Part shown: positions 18,228 to 27,120 of the stretch, in pieces
How the letters are laid out: each line of letters opens with the position of its first letter
How positions within the stretch are numbered: position 1 is the first letter of the stretch
Origin: Cedecea neteri
GTDB lineage: Bacteria; Pseudomonadota; Gammaproteobacteria; Enterobacterales; Enterobacteriaceae
Assembly (NCBI RefSeq): GCF_000758325.1
Contig: NZ_CP009459.1
Location: 3,286,001 to 3,350,000, forward strand
DNA length: 64,000 nucleotides
Reading direction: 5' to 3'
Translations under genes and position numbers: made by a program
The notes under the pieces: model-generated
Database searches by the model: none
Told to the model about the DNA's origin: nothing
What the model saw: the letters and a program-made list of their open reading frames with translations, nothing else

Positions 18228-18401
18228 ATGACGCTTTATCAACACATGCTGGTTTTTTACGCCGTAATGGCGTTAATCTGCGCCGGGATCACCTGGCTGC
18301 TCGCCAAAGACTCCAAACGCATTAAGCTCCTTTGCTCGGTGCTGATTGGCGCCACCTGGCCGATGAGTTTCCCGGTCGCGCTGCTGTTCTCCCTGTTCTA
18401 A
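18228..18401 (+). CDS. ortT: Orphan toxin OrtT (GhoT family)
   Basis: A 57-residue inner-membrane toxin with two hydrophobic helices (about 5-24 and 35-55) and the hallmark end GATWPMSFPVALLFSLF, as in E. coli OrtT (YdcX) and GhoT. Start at 18228 gives MTLYQHMLVFYAV, aligning with the E. coli start; ATG 18219 is an alternative. GhoT-type proteins insert into the membrane and lower membrane potential; OrtT has no antitoxin. No GhoS-like gene adjoins it. It follows patD in E. coli; here the prophage scar, kbp and a YnfC-like gene intervene. Confidence 0.88.
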   Translation: MTLYQHMLVFYAVMALICAGITWLLAKDSKRIKLLCSVLIGATWPMSFPVALLFSLF

Positions 18402-18412
18402 CCCGTTCTGCG

Positions 18413-19396
18413 TTAACAGCCCGCCGCGATAAAGTCGCCGTTGGCGCTAACGGGAATCGTGGTGATAAACAGCACCACGGCAAAAAGCACGATCAGCAAG
18501 CCACCAATCACTTTCAGCCCGGTAGCGATAATGCGAACCTGAGCGGGCGTGCGTGAAAGCCAGAGTTTGCCCACAGAGTCGCGGGTGCGGGTGACCAGCA
18601 CGGACAGCCCGAGAATCGACAGGGCGGTGCCGAACGCCATGGTCATCACCGCGGCTATTCCCCAGCTAATAAACCCTAGCGCATTTGAAAACACCAAAAT
18701 CATGATGGCCCCGCTGCAGGGGCGAGCGCCAATCGCCAGAATGACGCCCAGGTGCGTGAGCCAGTTTCCGTGCCGGCCATCATAGCCAACGCCGTGGTTG
18801 TGCCCGCAGCCGCACCGATCATCGTGTGAATGATGATTCAGCGTTGGTGCATCACTGCTTATCGGCGTGAAGGATTTCATCCTGAGCGGCGCTTGCTGTC
18901 GCAGCGCTTTCAGCACAATAAAAATCCCGAAACAACCAATCAGCACCGCGCTTATTTTCTCTACATACCAGCGGCTTTCGCTGAGATCCCCACTGGACAA
19001 ATTAAGCGCAATCGCCAGCACAAAGACAAATACGATGGCGATCACGCCCTGCATCAGGCTGCCGAGAAACGGCACTACTCGTCCGGCGAGAGGCGTTTCC
19101 TGGTTGGTGCTGAGATAGGTTGTGACGATAAATTTGCCGTGCCCAGGACCAATGGCGTGAAGTACGCCGTAAAAGAAGCTGCCGACCAGCAGCCAGACGC
19201 CGCCGCTGTACTGATGGTTGTTGATTTGCAGTAAGTAGAAGACCAGGTAGCGATGCAGGCTGATCTGCATACTCAGGCACCATTGAATAAAGGCGCTCCA
19301 GTGATGGCTGATAAACACCAGCGCCAGCGCGCTTAGCAGCAAGGCCACAAGGCCTGCGGGCAGCGCCCAGCGGCGGGGAAGAGTTTGGGTTGTCAT
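18413..19396 (-). CDS. NicO-family nickel/cobalt transporter
   Basis: Inner-membrane protein of 327 residues with about seven hydrophobic segments. It has the NicO/RcnA-type motifs HAIGPGHGKFIVTTYL (near residue 85) and GARPCSGAIMILVF (near 228), and between them a His/Cys-rich cytoplasmic loop (NHHSHDDRCGCGHNHGVG) that should bind metal. The family exports or imports Ni2+, Co2+ or Zn2+ (RcnA, ZevB). No rcnR or DUF1007 partner is adjacent, so direction and metal stay open. ATG 19396 was chosen over a GTG at 19408. It is convergent with ortT, 11 bp apart. Confidence 0.85.
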   Translation of the reverse strand: MTTQTLPRRWALPAGLVALLLSALALVFISHHWSAFIQWCLSMQISLHRYLVFYLLQINNHQYSGGVWLLVGSFFYGVLHAIGPGHGKFIVTTYLSTNQETPLAGRVVPFLGSLMQGVIAIVFVFVLAIALNLSSGDLSESRWYVEKISAVLIGCFGIFIVLKALRQQAPLRMKSFTPISSDAPTLNHHSHDDRCGCGHNHGVGYDGRHGNWLTHLGVILAIGARPCSGAIMILVFSNALGFISWGIAAVMTMAFGTALSILGLSVLVTRTRDSVGKLWLSRTPAQVRIIATGLKVIGGLLIVLFAVVLFITTIPVSANGDFIAAGC

Positions 19397-19547
19397 GGCG
19401 GCAATCACATCAGGTCAGTATGACGAAAGTATAAATAACGCCGGAGAGTAAGGCCAAATGAATAAGCTATCAGCAAATCATCTTGTCGCACCGGGGCAGA
19501 TATTATAGTCTCAAAAATCACGCTGTTAGCGCCCGTCTGGAATCCGT

Positions 19548-21176
19548 ATGACCGTTCAAAATCCGCTGTTAACCGTTAATTCGCTTTGCATCAGTACACT
19601 GGAAGGCAAACCTCTGGTGAAGGACGCTTCATTCAGCGTTGCACGCAGGGAGATTGTTGCGCTGGTAGGCGAATCAGGCTCAGGGAAAACCTTAACCTCT
19701 CTGGCTGTGATGGGGCTACTTCCGGGTGCCGTGCGGCAAACGGGCGGTGACGTGACGTTTGACGGGCAGGTTGTTTCGGCACAGGGAAAAGCTTATCCGC
19801 GCGAGCTTCGCGGGCAGCAAATCGCCACGATTTTTCAGGAGCCGATGAGCAGCATGAACCCGGTGCTGAAAGTGGGGGAACAAATCGCGGAAGTGCTGGT
19901 TCGCCACCAAAAACTCAGCTGGAAGCAGGCACACCGTGAGGCGGTCGCGCTGCTGGACAGGGTCGGGATTGTGAACCCGGAGCAGCGGGCAAAACAGTAT
20001 ATTCACCAGCTTTCCGGCGGCATGCGTCAGCGCGTGATGATTGCCAGCGCCATTAGCTGCAAACCCGCGCTGCTGATTGCCGACGAACCCACCACCGCGC
20101 TGGACGTCACTATTCAGGCTCAAATCCTTGCTTTGCTACAGGAACTGCAGCAGGAAATGGCGATGGGCATTCTGTTTATTACCCACGACTTAAGCGTGGT
20201 CGCCCGCTATGCAGACCGTGCCTGCGTGCTGTATCAGGGCAACATTGTTGAGCAGGGCGATGTGCCAACGCTGCTGACCGCGCCGCAGGCCGACTACACC
20301 CGTCGGCTCATTGCCGCTTCTCAGCCGGAGCCCCAGCCCACCCGGCGCAAAGACATTACCCGTTCGCCGCTGGTGCAGCTGTCGCAGCTCACCAAAAGCT
20401 ATCCGCAGGCGCATGCGCTGCCGTTTTTCCCGGCCAGTCGCCAGACCGTGCTTAAGCCAACCAGTCTCGAAATTGAGCGAGGCGAGATCGTCGGGCTAAT
20501 CGGCGAGTCCGGCTCGGGCAAAACGACGCTCGGCAGGGCGGCCATTGGCTTAATTCCGGCCGACAGCGGCACCATTATTTTTGATGGTCTGGACGTTCGC
20601 CGCGCCAGCCGTGAGCAGCAGCAGGGGATGCGCCGTCGGGCGCAGATTATTTTCCAGGATCCCTACGCCAGTCTGGATCCCAAAATGCCGGTGGGTGAGC
20701 AAATTGCCGAACCGCTGCGGGTGCATAAATTGAGGCCGGTGGGGGAAGTTCAAAGCCGCGTCCGCGAATTGCTGGAGCTGGTTGGCCTGGATGCCTCGGC
20801 AGCAAATCGTCTACCGTCGGCGTTCTCCGGCGGGCAGCGTCAGCGCATTGCCATTGCCCGCGCGCTGGCGCTTGAACCCGAACTGCTGGTGGCCGACGAA
20901 GCCGTTTCAGCGCTCGATCTCTCCGTGCGGGGGCAGATCCTCGCCTTGCTCGCCGATCTGCGTGACCGCCTGGGGCTGACCGTGCTGTTTATCAGCCACG
21001 ACCTTGGCGCCGTGCGTCAGGCGTGCGACAGAGTGGTGGTGCTTTATCGCGGTGAAATTGTGGAGACCGGTGCCACAAAACAGGTGCTGGACAAGCCACA
21101 GCATGAATATACCCGGCAGCTGATTGCCGCCGCGCCGGATATTCAGCAGGCGCTGAAGCTGCGGAAGGCGGGGTGA
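19548..21176 (+). CDS. Dual-domain peptide ABC ATPase (GsiA/YejF-type)
   Basis: Cytoplasmic ATPase of 542 residues with two full nucleotide-binding domains. Domain 1 has GESGSGKTLTS and LSGGMRQRV, domain 2 GESGSGKTTLG and FSGGQRQRI, each with its DE Walker B. Such fused ATPases drive oligopeptide, nickel or glutathione importers with two permeases. The matching binding protein and permeases lie on the opposite strand (25346-28610), so this is most likely their motor, transcribed convergently. Its stop codon abuts that of the rhodanese gene. Confidence 0.88.
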   Translation: MTVQNPLLTVNSLCISTLEGKPLVKDASFSVARREIVALVGESGSGKTLTSLAVMGLLPGAVRQTGGDVTFDGQVVSAQGKAYPRELRGQQIATIFQEPMSSMNPVLKVGEQIAEVLVRHQKLSWKQAHREAVALLDRVGIVNPEQRAKQYIHQLSGGMRQRVMIASAISCKPALLIADEPTTALDVTIQAQILALLQELQQEMAMGILFITHDLSVVARYADRACVLYQGNIVEQGDVPTLLTAPQADYTRRLIAASQPEPQPTRRKDITRSPLVQLSQLTKSYPQAHALPFFPASRQTVLKPTSLEIERGEIVGLIGESGSGKTTLGRAAIGLIPADSGTIIFDGLDVRRASREQQQGMRRRAQIIFQDPYASLDPKMPVGEQIAEPLRVHKLRPVGEVQSRVRELLELVGLDASAANRLPSAFSGGQRQRIAIARALALEPELLVADEAVSALDLSVRGQILALLADLRDRLGLTVLFISHDLGAVRQACDRVVVLYRGEIVETGATKQVLDKPQHEYTRQLIAAAPDIQQALKLRKAG

Positions 21177-21187
21177 TTACTCCCCGC
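21168..21187. terminator. Shared hairpin across convergent stop codons
   Basis: GCGGGG and CCCCGC pair around an 8-nt loop (TGATTACT) that contains both the TGA of the plus-strand ATPase gene and the TAA of the minus-strand rhodanese gene. No T-tract on either side; it may stop convergent transcripts or protect both 3' ends. Confidence 0.5.
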
Positions 21188-21992
21188 TGACCAGCGGTAA
21201 TTCCCGGTGGCTTGCCCACTCGTGCCAGGAGCCGACGTAAACGGCTACGTCCTGGTAACCTGCAAGTTTGAGCGCCACCAGAACCGTGGCGGCGCGAGCC
21301 CCCCGGTGGCACCAGGTTATTACTCTTTTTGACGGCGTAAATCCGGCTTCGGCGGCGAGGCGCGCCAGTTCTGCAGCAGATTTGAAACGGCCATGCTCGA
21401 CTACATCCTCCCAGAACAACAGTTTTGACCCCGGAATACGTCCCGCTCGCGCACAGCATTCGTGCACAAAGCTGCCGTCATATTCCGTTGGCCTGCGGGC
21501 ATCCAGAAGTAGGATTGATGCCGGATCGGCGTCAATCGTTTCGGCGCGGGTGGCGGCCAGCTGGGGCATGGCCGGTTGACATTCAGGGGCTTCGGCGTCA
21601 GAAATAATCGCCGAAGGGCCTGTCCCCGGTGCTATTTTCCCTCCGGCATCTGCCCAGGCTTCTACCCCGCCGTCCAGAATCAGTCCTTCTGCACCCAAAG
21701 CAAACCACAAGAACCACAGGCCACGCGGAGATCGCATCCCCACGGTTTGCTCGAAGAACACCGGCGTAGCCCCGTTCTCGATGGCAAGCTGTTGCCAGGC
21801 ATGAACAAACGCTCCAGCCATCGCAGCGTAGCCTTTCGGGGTAGAGTCAGACACAAAATAGTCGTAGACGTTAAGGCTTAGCGCGCCGGGCAGGGAGCCT
21901 GTTTGCCAGGCTTCTCGTTCCCGGACATCGATTAGCGCAAAAGTCTCGCCGTTCTCGATTCGTTTTAGCAAATCGGGAGCGTTAATCAGCAT
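21177..21992 (-). CDS. Sulfurtransferase, two rhodanese domains
   Basis: Rhodanese-type enzyme of 271 residues. The N-terminal inactive domain (LIDVREREAWQTGSLPGA) is followed by an active domain with catalytic Cys in TWCHRGARAAT (near residue 233) and the end motif YVGSWHEWA. It would transfer sulfane sulfur to cyanide or a thiol acceptor. It is the last gene of the minus-strand cluster; ATG 21992 has GGGAG upstream and overlaps the previous gene by 11 bp (a TTG at 22010 is less likely). Context suggests handling of sulfur released from cysteine-like substrates. Confidence 0.88.
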   Translation of the reverse strand: MLINAPDLLKRIENGETFALIDVREREAWQTGSLPGALSLNVYDYFVSDSTPKGYAAMAGAFVHAWQQLAIENGATPVFFEQTVGMRSPRGLWFLWFALGAEGLILDGGVEAWADAGGKIAPGTGPSAIISDAEAPECQPAMPQLAATRAETIDADPASILLLDARRPTEYDGSFVHECCARAGRIPGSKLLFWEDVVEHGRFKSAAELARLAAEAGFTPSKRVITWCHRGARAATVLVALKLAGYQDVAVYVGSWHEWASHRELPLVSGE

Positions 21993-22977
21993 CGGCGGTC
22001 TCCCAGCCAAAAGGCAGGTTGCTGCCTTTGCCCTGTTCGGCCGCAGCGCTTAGAACGCGGGCGGCAAGGGCGATATCAAACACGTTGAGGCCGAAAGAAG
22101 AAAAGTAAACCTTGTCCGTTTCCGCAGGACGCCAGCCATCGACCAGCAAATGCGTTAAATCTGCGGAGACGTTTTGCTCATCGAAAAGCCCGGCGCGGTA
22201 CATCTGAAACAGGCTTTTAGCGCTGGTCAGCTTGAAGTCTCCCCAGAGATCGACCACCACTTTGTCTGCGGCGGCAATCGTCTCAAAAGCCACTTCGTGA
22301 TAGCCGATTTGCAACACCAGGGTTCCGGCCCGCCAGATGCCAGGGCGCAAAAACGGCTCGCTGGCGCTGGTGCAGGTAATCAGCGCGTCCCAGTGCTGGC
22401 GCAGCGCATCGCTTAGGGTTTCAAACTGGGTGACTGGCCAGGGGAGTTCGTCGGCATGGCTGAGCATATCGGCGAGAGGCTCCGGCGTTTTGTTCCAGCA
22501 GTAGACCATGTCCAGGTCGGGAAAATGTGCGGTCAGCATTTCGAGATGAGCGCGGGCCTGCACGCCTGCGCCCAGTAATAAAATACGTGAAGGGCGACGG
22601 GGAGCCGCCAGCTTCAAGGCGAGGGCAGACACGGCGGCGGTTCGCGTCGCGGTCAGGCTGCCGCTTTCCACCAGGCCTATCGGCAAGCCGTTGTCCGCGC
22701 GATTAACCAGCGTGGTGGCCATCGCCTGCGGATAGCCGTCGTTGGCGCGAGGGCGATGCGCCGTCCACTTTACGCCCGTCGCATTGAACCGTCCGCCGAC
22801 CCTGGCCGGGAGAGCGTAAACCTTCCCCAGCGGCGTCTCGAGGTTGACGTGGGTTTCGGCGGGCATCGCTGCCTCGCCGCGCCTCAGCAGTCGTACGGTG
22901 TCCTCGATATCCTGCAGAGCCTGTAGCGGGTCGTTCCCCCCAAGGTCGGCCACCTGCTGACGGTTCACTATCTGCAT
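21982..22977 (-). CDS. Ornithine cyclodeaminase / mu-crystallin family protein
   Basis: NAD(P)-dependent enzyme of 331 residues. The dinucleotide motif is LLLGAGVQARAHLEML (near residue 135), preceded by the family segment GLPIGLVESGSLTATRTAAVSALA. Members include ornithine cyclodeaminase, ketimine reductases, alanine dehydrogenase and SbnB. With a D-cysteine-desulfhydrase-like PLP enzyme two bases upstream and an M20-like protein, a ketimine or imino-acid reduction in sulfur amino acid catabolism is plausible; this is inference. Confidence 0.82.
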   Translation of the reverse strand: MQIVNRQQVADLGGNDPLQALQDIEDTVRLLRRGEAAMPAETHVNLETPLGKVYALPARVGGRFNATGVKWTAHRPRANDGYPQAMATTLVNRADNGLPIGLVESGSLTATRTAAVSALALKLAAPRRPSRILLLGAGVQARAHLEMLTAHFPDLDMVYCWNKTPEPLADMLSHADELPWPVTQFETLSDALRQHWDALITCTSASEPFLRPGIWRAGTLVLQIGYHEVAFETIAAADKVVVDLWGDFKLTSAKSLFQMYRAGLFDEQNVSADLTHLLVDGWRPAETDKVYFSSFGLNVFDIALAARVLSAAAEQGKGSNLPFGWETADAD

Positions 22978-22979
22978 GA

Positions 22980-23978
22980 TCAGTGCTCCAGAAGTTTTTG
23001 AGCGAACGGGTAAAGCGCCGGTGAGCCCCCACAGTGCATGAACACCACGCTGCTGCCGGCGGCAATACGGCCTTCTTTCGCGAGGGTGATTAAACCGTGC
23101 ATCGCTTTACCAGTGTAAACCGGATCCAGCAGCACGCCTTCCTGCTGCGCGACCTGATAAATCGCCTCGATGCCACCGTCAGAAGGCACGCCGTAGGCGC
23201 TGCCAACAAAACCGTCTTCGATCAGGATGTCCTGCGGCTGCCAGGTTTGATCCCAGTCGAGCAGGCGAGCGCAGTCGTCGGCCATGGCGGAGATTCGGGT
23301 CTGGAACCAGTCGGCTTTGGCGCTGACGCTGACGCCAATAATTTGCGTTTTCGGCCAGTAGCGACGGGCCCCGACATACAGCCCGGCCAGCGTGCCGCCG
23401 GAGCCAGTGGGGGCGATAATGACGTCCGGGGCAGATTCACCCGCGGCACGAAGCTGGGCATCCATCTCTTCAACGGCGCGAACATAGCCCAGCGCTCCCA
23501 GCGCCGTGGCTCCGCCCAGGGGAATGATCATCGGCTTTTCGCCGCGTGCCGTAGCTGCATCGGCATGTGCCTGCATCGCGCCTTCGATTTGAGTGAAATA
23601 GCCTTCCGGGTCGAGGAACTGCAGCTCCGCCCCAAACAGTTTGTCCAGCAGGAGATTCCCCTGATAAGTTTGTGGCTCATCGCCGCGCAGAACCAGCACC
23701 GGTTTCATGCCAAATTTACGGGCGGCCGCGGCGACCATCCGCGCGTGGTTAGACTGGTGGCCGCCGGTGGTTATCACCACTTTTACTCCTTCGCGGCAGG
23801 CTTCGGCCATCAGGTATTCCAGTTTGCGGACTTTGTTGCCGCCGCCGCCAAAACCGCTGTAGTCGTCGCGCTTAATCTTTACGTTTAGGCCAAGCGTTTC
23901 GCTCAGGCGGGGTAAAGATTCCAACGGCGTGGGGAAGAATCCGAGCGTAACACGTTCAAAATCATTGACGTTTTTCAT
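22980..23978 (-). CDS. PLP-dependent D-cysteine desulfhydrase / ACC deaminase family
   Basis: Fold-type II PLP enzyme of 332 residues. The PLP lysine is in GGGGNKVRKLEYL (near residue 51), followed by the cofactor-binding TGGHQSNHARMVAAAA and the phosphate loop TGSGGTLAG. The family includes DcyD (D-cysteine to pyruvate, H2S and ammonia) and ACC deaminase; residues alone do not decide. The rhodanese and mtcBC neighbours favour a sulfur substrate. It is 36 bp after the M20 gene and 2 bp before the cyclodeaminase gene. Confidence 0.85.
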   Translation of the reverse strand: MKNVNDFERVTLGFFPTPLESLPRLSETLGLNVKIKRDDYSGFGGGGNKVRKLEYLMAEACREGVKVVITTGGHQSNHARMVAAAARKFGMKPVLVLRGDEPQTYQGNLLLDKLFGAELQFLDPEGYFTQIEGAMQAHADAATARGEKPMIIPLGGATALGALGYVRAVEEMDAQLRAAGESAPDVIIAPTGSGGTLAGLYVGARRYWPKTQIIGVSVSAKADWFQTRISAMADDCARLLDWDQTWQPQDILIEDGFVGSAYGVPSDGGIEAIYQVAQQEGVLLDPVYTGKAMHGLITLAKEGRIAAGSSVVFMHCGGSPALYPFAQKLLEH

Positions 23979-24014
23979 GCATTATCCTGTCTGGTTCCCG
24001 GGTGCTGGCCGTAT

Positions 24015-25349
24015 TTAAAAGGCAAGTAGCCAGTCATTAAGCGATTGTTGGTAGCGTTGTAAGCCCCTGAGCGTGACGAATTCGTTCACGCCGTGGGCAT
24101 TGCCGCCGTAGCCCAGGCCGCCGATCAGGAAGGCTGGAGCCACAGGGGCGAAGGCGTAGGCCGGGGCGCAGCCTGGCGCCCAGGGCCAGATTTGCGGTTT
24201 TGCCTGCCGCTGGTGATAGCTCGCCATCAGCTCAAGCACGCCAGCGTCATCAATGCTGAAGCGGTAGCCGGGGTAGCTGTCCCCCGGCTCAAGCACGGCT
24301 CCGGCAAGTGCGGGGCTGGCAAGCTGCTCTTTCATGCGCTGCATCAGGCGTTCGGCATCGACGACTGGCGGTGTTCTTAGCACCAGGTCAGCGAAGGCTT
24401 CTGGAGGGATCACGCCCTGAGCGCCGCGCGGCAGGCTGGCTATCTCCGACACGCTAAGCACCGCGCTGCCCAGCAGGTATGCCAGATTGCTGAAACTGTC
24501 GCCGCTGATGGCGTATTTTTCGCTGCGGCGGAAGGTCAGTTCGTCCGCCAGGTTAAATTCCCGCGCGAGGTCGTCCAGTATTGAGCTGGCTTCTTCATCC
24601 AGCTCGCCCGTTTCGAGCACGCCGTTGGCGTGAGGCGGGGCAAGAGTGCTTAATGCCTGCACCAGCCGCCAGACCGGGTTATCAATCCATGCGGCATTGC
24701 TGGCGTGGATCGCCGCTTTCGGGCCACCCCAGCTGCCGCCTTTGACCACCAGACGACCACCGCTGCGGCCGGTGAAGCCCAGATAAATGCGCGGCGCACC
24801 GCCGCCGTATTCGCACAGGGAAGGGAAAAGCACCGCTTCTGCCGGGACAACCGGGCAAGGCTGCCGGGCGAGGTAGCGGCGCAGGTTGCCGCTGCCAATC
24901 TCTTCTTCGCCTTCCAGCAGGATCTCAATGTTGGTATGCAGGCGGCCAGAGTGATAGAGGTCGCGCACCACCATCAGCATGCCCGCCAGCGGGCCTTTGT
25001 TGTTTTCCGCGCCGCGAGAAATAAACACATCGCCTTTATCCGACCAGTGTTTGAGGCCGCCCACGAACGGGTCGACTTCCCAGCCATCTTCTTCGGCGGG
25101 CATCACGTCGTACATGTTGTAGAGCACAAGGGTTCGCGGTGAACCGATATCAATGCGCACATGCACCAGCGGGGGAGCATCGTCCTGAAGCTGCTGGCTG
25201 ACCGGATACAGCACTTCGGCGTCAGTTTCTTCAACCAGCCAACGCTCAAGCCACTGCGCCAGGTCGCGCTGCTGATCGATATTGCCCGCCACGCTGCGGA
25301 AAGGCGTCATCTGGTGCAGGAGATCCAGCGTTGCATCAAGAGATTTCAT
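24015..25349 (-). CDS. M20-family peptidase-like protein with altered metal site
   Basis: Protein of 444 residues with the M20 (ArgE/DapE/carboxypeptidase G2) architecture. The acid motif EGEEEIGSGNL (about 146-156) and a C-terminal GGNAHGVNEF are present. The usual HxD motif reads NMYDV, with Met79 where His is expected and Asp81 kept. The usual D-(D/M)-K-G motif reads NNKG (116-119), with Asn at the bridging Asp. So the dinuclear site looks partly lost or reshaped. It overlaps the permease stop by ATGA. It may deacylate or hydrolyse an imported peptide-like substrate, but activity is uncertain. Confidence 0.8.
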   Translation of the reverse strand: MKSLDATLDLLHQMTPFRSVAGNIDQQRDLAQWLERWLVEETDAEVLYPVSQQLQDDAPPLVHVRIDIGSPRTLVLYNMYDVMPAEEDGWEVDPFVGGLKHWSDKGDVFISRGAENNKGPLAGMLMVVRDLYHSGRLHTNIEILLEGEEEIGSGNLRRYLARQPCPVVPAEAVLFPSLCEYGGGAPRIYLGFTGRSGGRLVVKGGSWGGPKAAIHASNAAWIDNPVWRLVQALSTLAPPHANGVLETGELDEEASSILDDLAREFNLADELTFRRSEKYAISGDSFSNLAYLLGSAVLSVSEIASLPRGAQGVIPPEAFADLVLRTPPVVDAERLMQRMKEQLASPALAGAVLEPGDSYPGYRFSIDDAGVLELMASYHQRQAKPQIWPWAPGCAPAYAFAPVAPAFLIGGLGYGGNAHGVNEFVTLRGLQRYQQSLNDWLLAF

Positions 25350-26260
25350 AGCCGGATCCTCGGGTTCAGTACCACGTACAGCAAATCAATGATTAGGTTC
25401 ACCACCACAAACACCAGCGCGGCTAGCAGGACAATCGCCTGCACCAGCGGGAAGTCACGGTTTTGAATGGCCTGCACCGCAAGACGACCAATGCCGGGCC
25501 AGGCAAAAATAATTTCGGTGACCAGCGCGCCGCCCAGCAGGGAAGCAAAATACATTCCCTGCACGGTGACCACCGGGATCAGCGCATTACGCAGGCCGTG
25601 GCGAATCAGAATGCGCCACGAACTCAGCCCCTTGGCCTGCGCCGTGCGGATGTAATCCTGAGCCAGCACGTCGATCAGGCTGGCTCTCACCAGGCGCGCA
25701 ATGGCGCTCATGTAATAGGCCCCAAGGCTAATGGCGGGCATGATCAAATGGCTGAAGGTGCCGTAGCCGCTGGAGGGCAGCCAGCGCAGATGCAGGCTGA
25801 ACCAGATAATCATCAACAGGCCCAGCCAGAATACCGGCACGGCCTGGCCGCTAAAGGCAAACAGGCGGGCGAGTAAGTCCCAAACGCTGTTGCGCCAGAC
25901 CGCGCTCACCAGGCCAAGCAGCAGGCCGACTACGGTGCTCCACGCCAGGGCAGAAACGGCCAGCAGTAGCGTGGCAGGCACGCGCTGGGCGATAAGCTCG
26001 GTTACCGGCTGGTCATAGCGCAGGGACAGGCCAAGATCGCCGTGCAACAGGCCGTTCAGGTAATGGCCGTATTGCCAGAGCAGCGGTCGGTCAAACCCCA
26101 TTGCGTGGCGGAAGTTGTCTATTTCTTGCTGGGAAGAGCCGGGCGGCATCATCACCGCAGCCGGGTCACCGGTCAGGTGCAGGCTGTAAAAAATCAGCAG
26201 CGAGACGCCAAACATCACCAGCACGGCCTGCGCGAAGCGGGAAAGAATGTAGCGCAGCAT
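25346..26260 (-). CDS. Peptide-type ABC permease (DppB-like)
   Basis: Inner-membrane permease of 304 residues with the DppB/OppB N-terminus (MLRYILSRFAQAVLVMFGVSLLIF) and six hydrophobic segments; the EAA loop reads DYIRTAQAKGLSSWRILIRHGLRNA (start near residue 205). The start overlaps the previous permease stop (TGATG) and the end overlaps the M20 gene. It belongs with 26260-28610 and probably the ATPase at 19548. Confidence 0.88.
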   Translation of the reverse strand: MLRYILSRFAQAVLVMFGVSLLIFYSLHLTGDPAAVMMPPGSSQQEIDNFRHAMGFDRPLLWQYGHYLNGLLHGDLGLSLRYDQPVTELIAQRVPATLLLAVSALAWSTVVGLLLGLVSAVWRNSVWDLLARLFAFSGQAVPVFWLGLLMIIWFSLHLRWLPSSGYGTFSHLIMPAISLGAYYMSAIARLVRASLIDVLAQDYIRTAQAKGLSSWRILIRHGLRNALIPVVTVQGMYFASLLGGALVTEIIFAWPGIGRLAVQAIQNRDFPLVQAIVLLAALVFVVVNLIIDLLYVVLNPRIRL

Positions 26261-27120
26261 CAGTCGAGCCTCGTGTGGGTTTTGCGCAGCAGGCTGTCGC
26301 CGAGCAGGTTACAGCCGATGACCAGCGCCGCAATAATCAGCCCCGGCCACAGCACCAGCCATTCCGCCAGCAGCATGTAGGAACGCCCCTCGCCAATCAG
26401 GTTACCGAGCGTAGGCGTTGGCGGCTGGATCCCCATCCCGAGAAAGCCAATGGAGGCTTCAAGCACAATCAGTCTTGGAATATCCAGCGTCAGCAGCACA
26501 ACCAGCGGCGTGGCGAGGTTAGGCAAAATATGCCGCAGCAGAATACGCGGCGTGGAAAAGCCCATGGCGCGGACGGCTTCGATATATTCCAGCTCGCGCA
26601 GTTCAAGCGTTTTGGCGCGCGCCACGCGGGCGTAAATCGCCCAACTGGTCACGCCCATGATCAGAATAATGTTTTCCAGTGAGGTGCCGAACAGCGCCAT
26701 CACCAGCAAAATCAGCAGAATAAACGGCACCGCCAGCTGGATGTCCATCAGGCGCATGATAACGGCATCGAGCCAGCCGCCAACGTAGCCTGCCAGCATG
26801 CCCAGCAGGGTGCCGATAACGGCGGCAATTGCCGCCGCCAGTAACACCACCATCAGGGAAAGGCGGGTGCCCGCCAGGATCCTTGACAGCAAATCGCGCC
26901 CGAGCTGATCGGTACCGAGCCAGTGCATCCCGCTTGCCGTTTCGCTGCCCGGCGGCAGGAAGGTATCCGCCAGGTTGTTGGTTAACGGGTCGGGCAAGGG
27001 CAGCCAAGGGGCCACCAGTGCCAGCAGGATCACGATGCCAAGCAATAAGCCCCCCAGCGCCCCGTCACCTGAAATCAGGCGTCTAGGGCGGCGGGTCAGG
27101 GCGCGTCCGGGAAAAATCAT
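26260..27120 (-). CDS. Peptide-type ABC permease (DppC-like)
   Basis: Inner-membrane permease of 286 residues of the DppC/OppC type, with an N-terminal cytoplasmic stretch, the periplasmic HWLGTDQLGRDLLSRILAG motif (near residue 68) typical of the family, and an EAA loop EYIEAVRAMGFSTPRILLRHILPN (start near 179). ATGA overlap with the binding protein upstream and a 1-bp overlap with the next permease. Translationally coupled operon. Confidence 0.88.
   Translation of the reverse strand: MIFPGRALTRRPRRLISGDGALGGLLLGIVILLALVAPWLPLPDPLTNNLADTFLPPGSETASGMHWLGTDQLGRDLLSRILAGTRLSLMVVLLAAAIAAVIGTLLGMLAGYVGGWLDAVIMRLMDIQLAVPFILLILLVMALFGTSLENIILIMGVTSWAIYARVARAKTLELRELEYIEAVRAMGFSTPRILLRHILPNLATPLVVLLTLDIPRLIVLEASIGFLGMGIQPPTPTLGNLIGEGRSYMLLAEWLVLWPGLIIAALVIGCNLLGDSLLRKTHTRLD

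Noticed and set aside
26101-26682. 193-codon plus-strand frame opposite the peptide permeases
   Set aside because: Antisense shadow of two clear permease genes; Gln/His/Arg-rich composition typical of such shadows.
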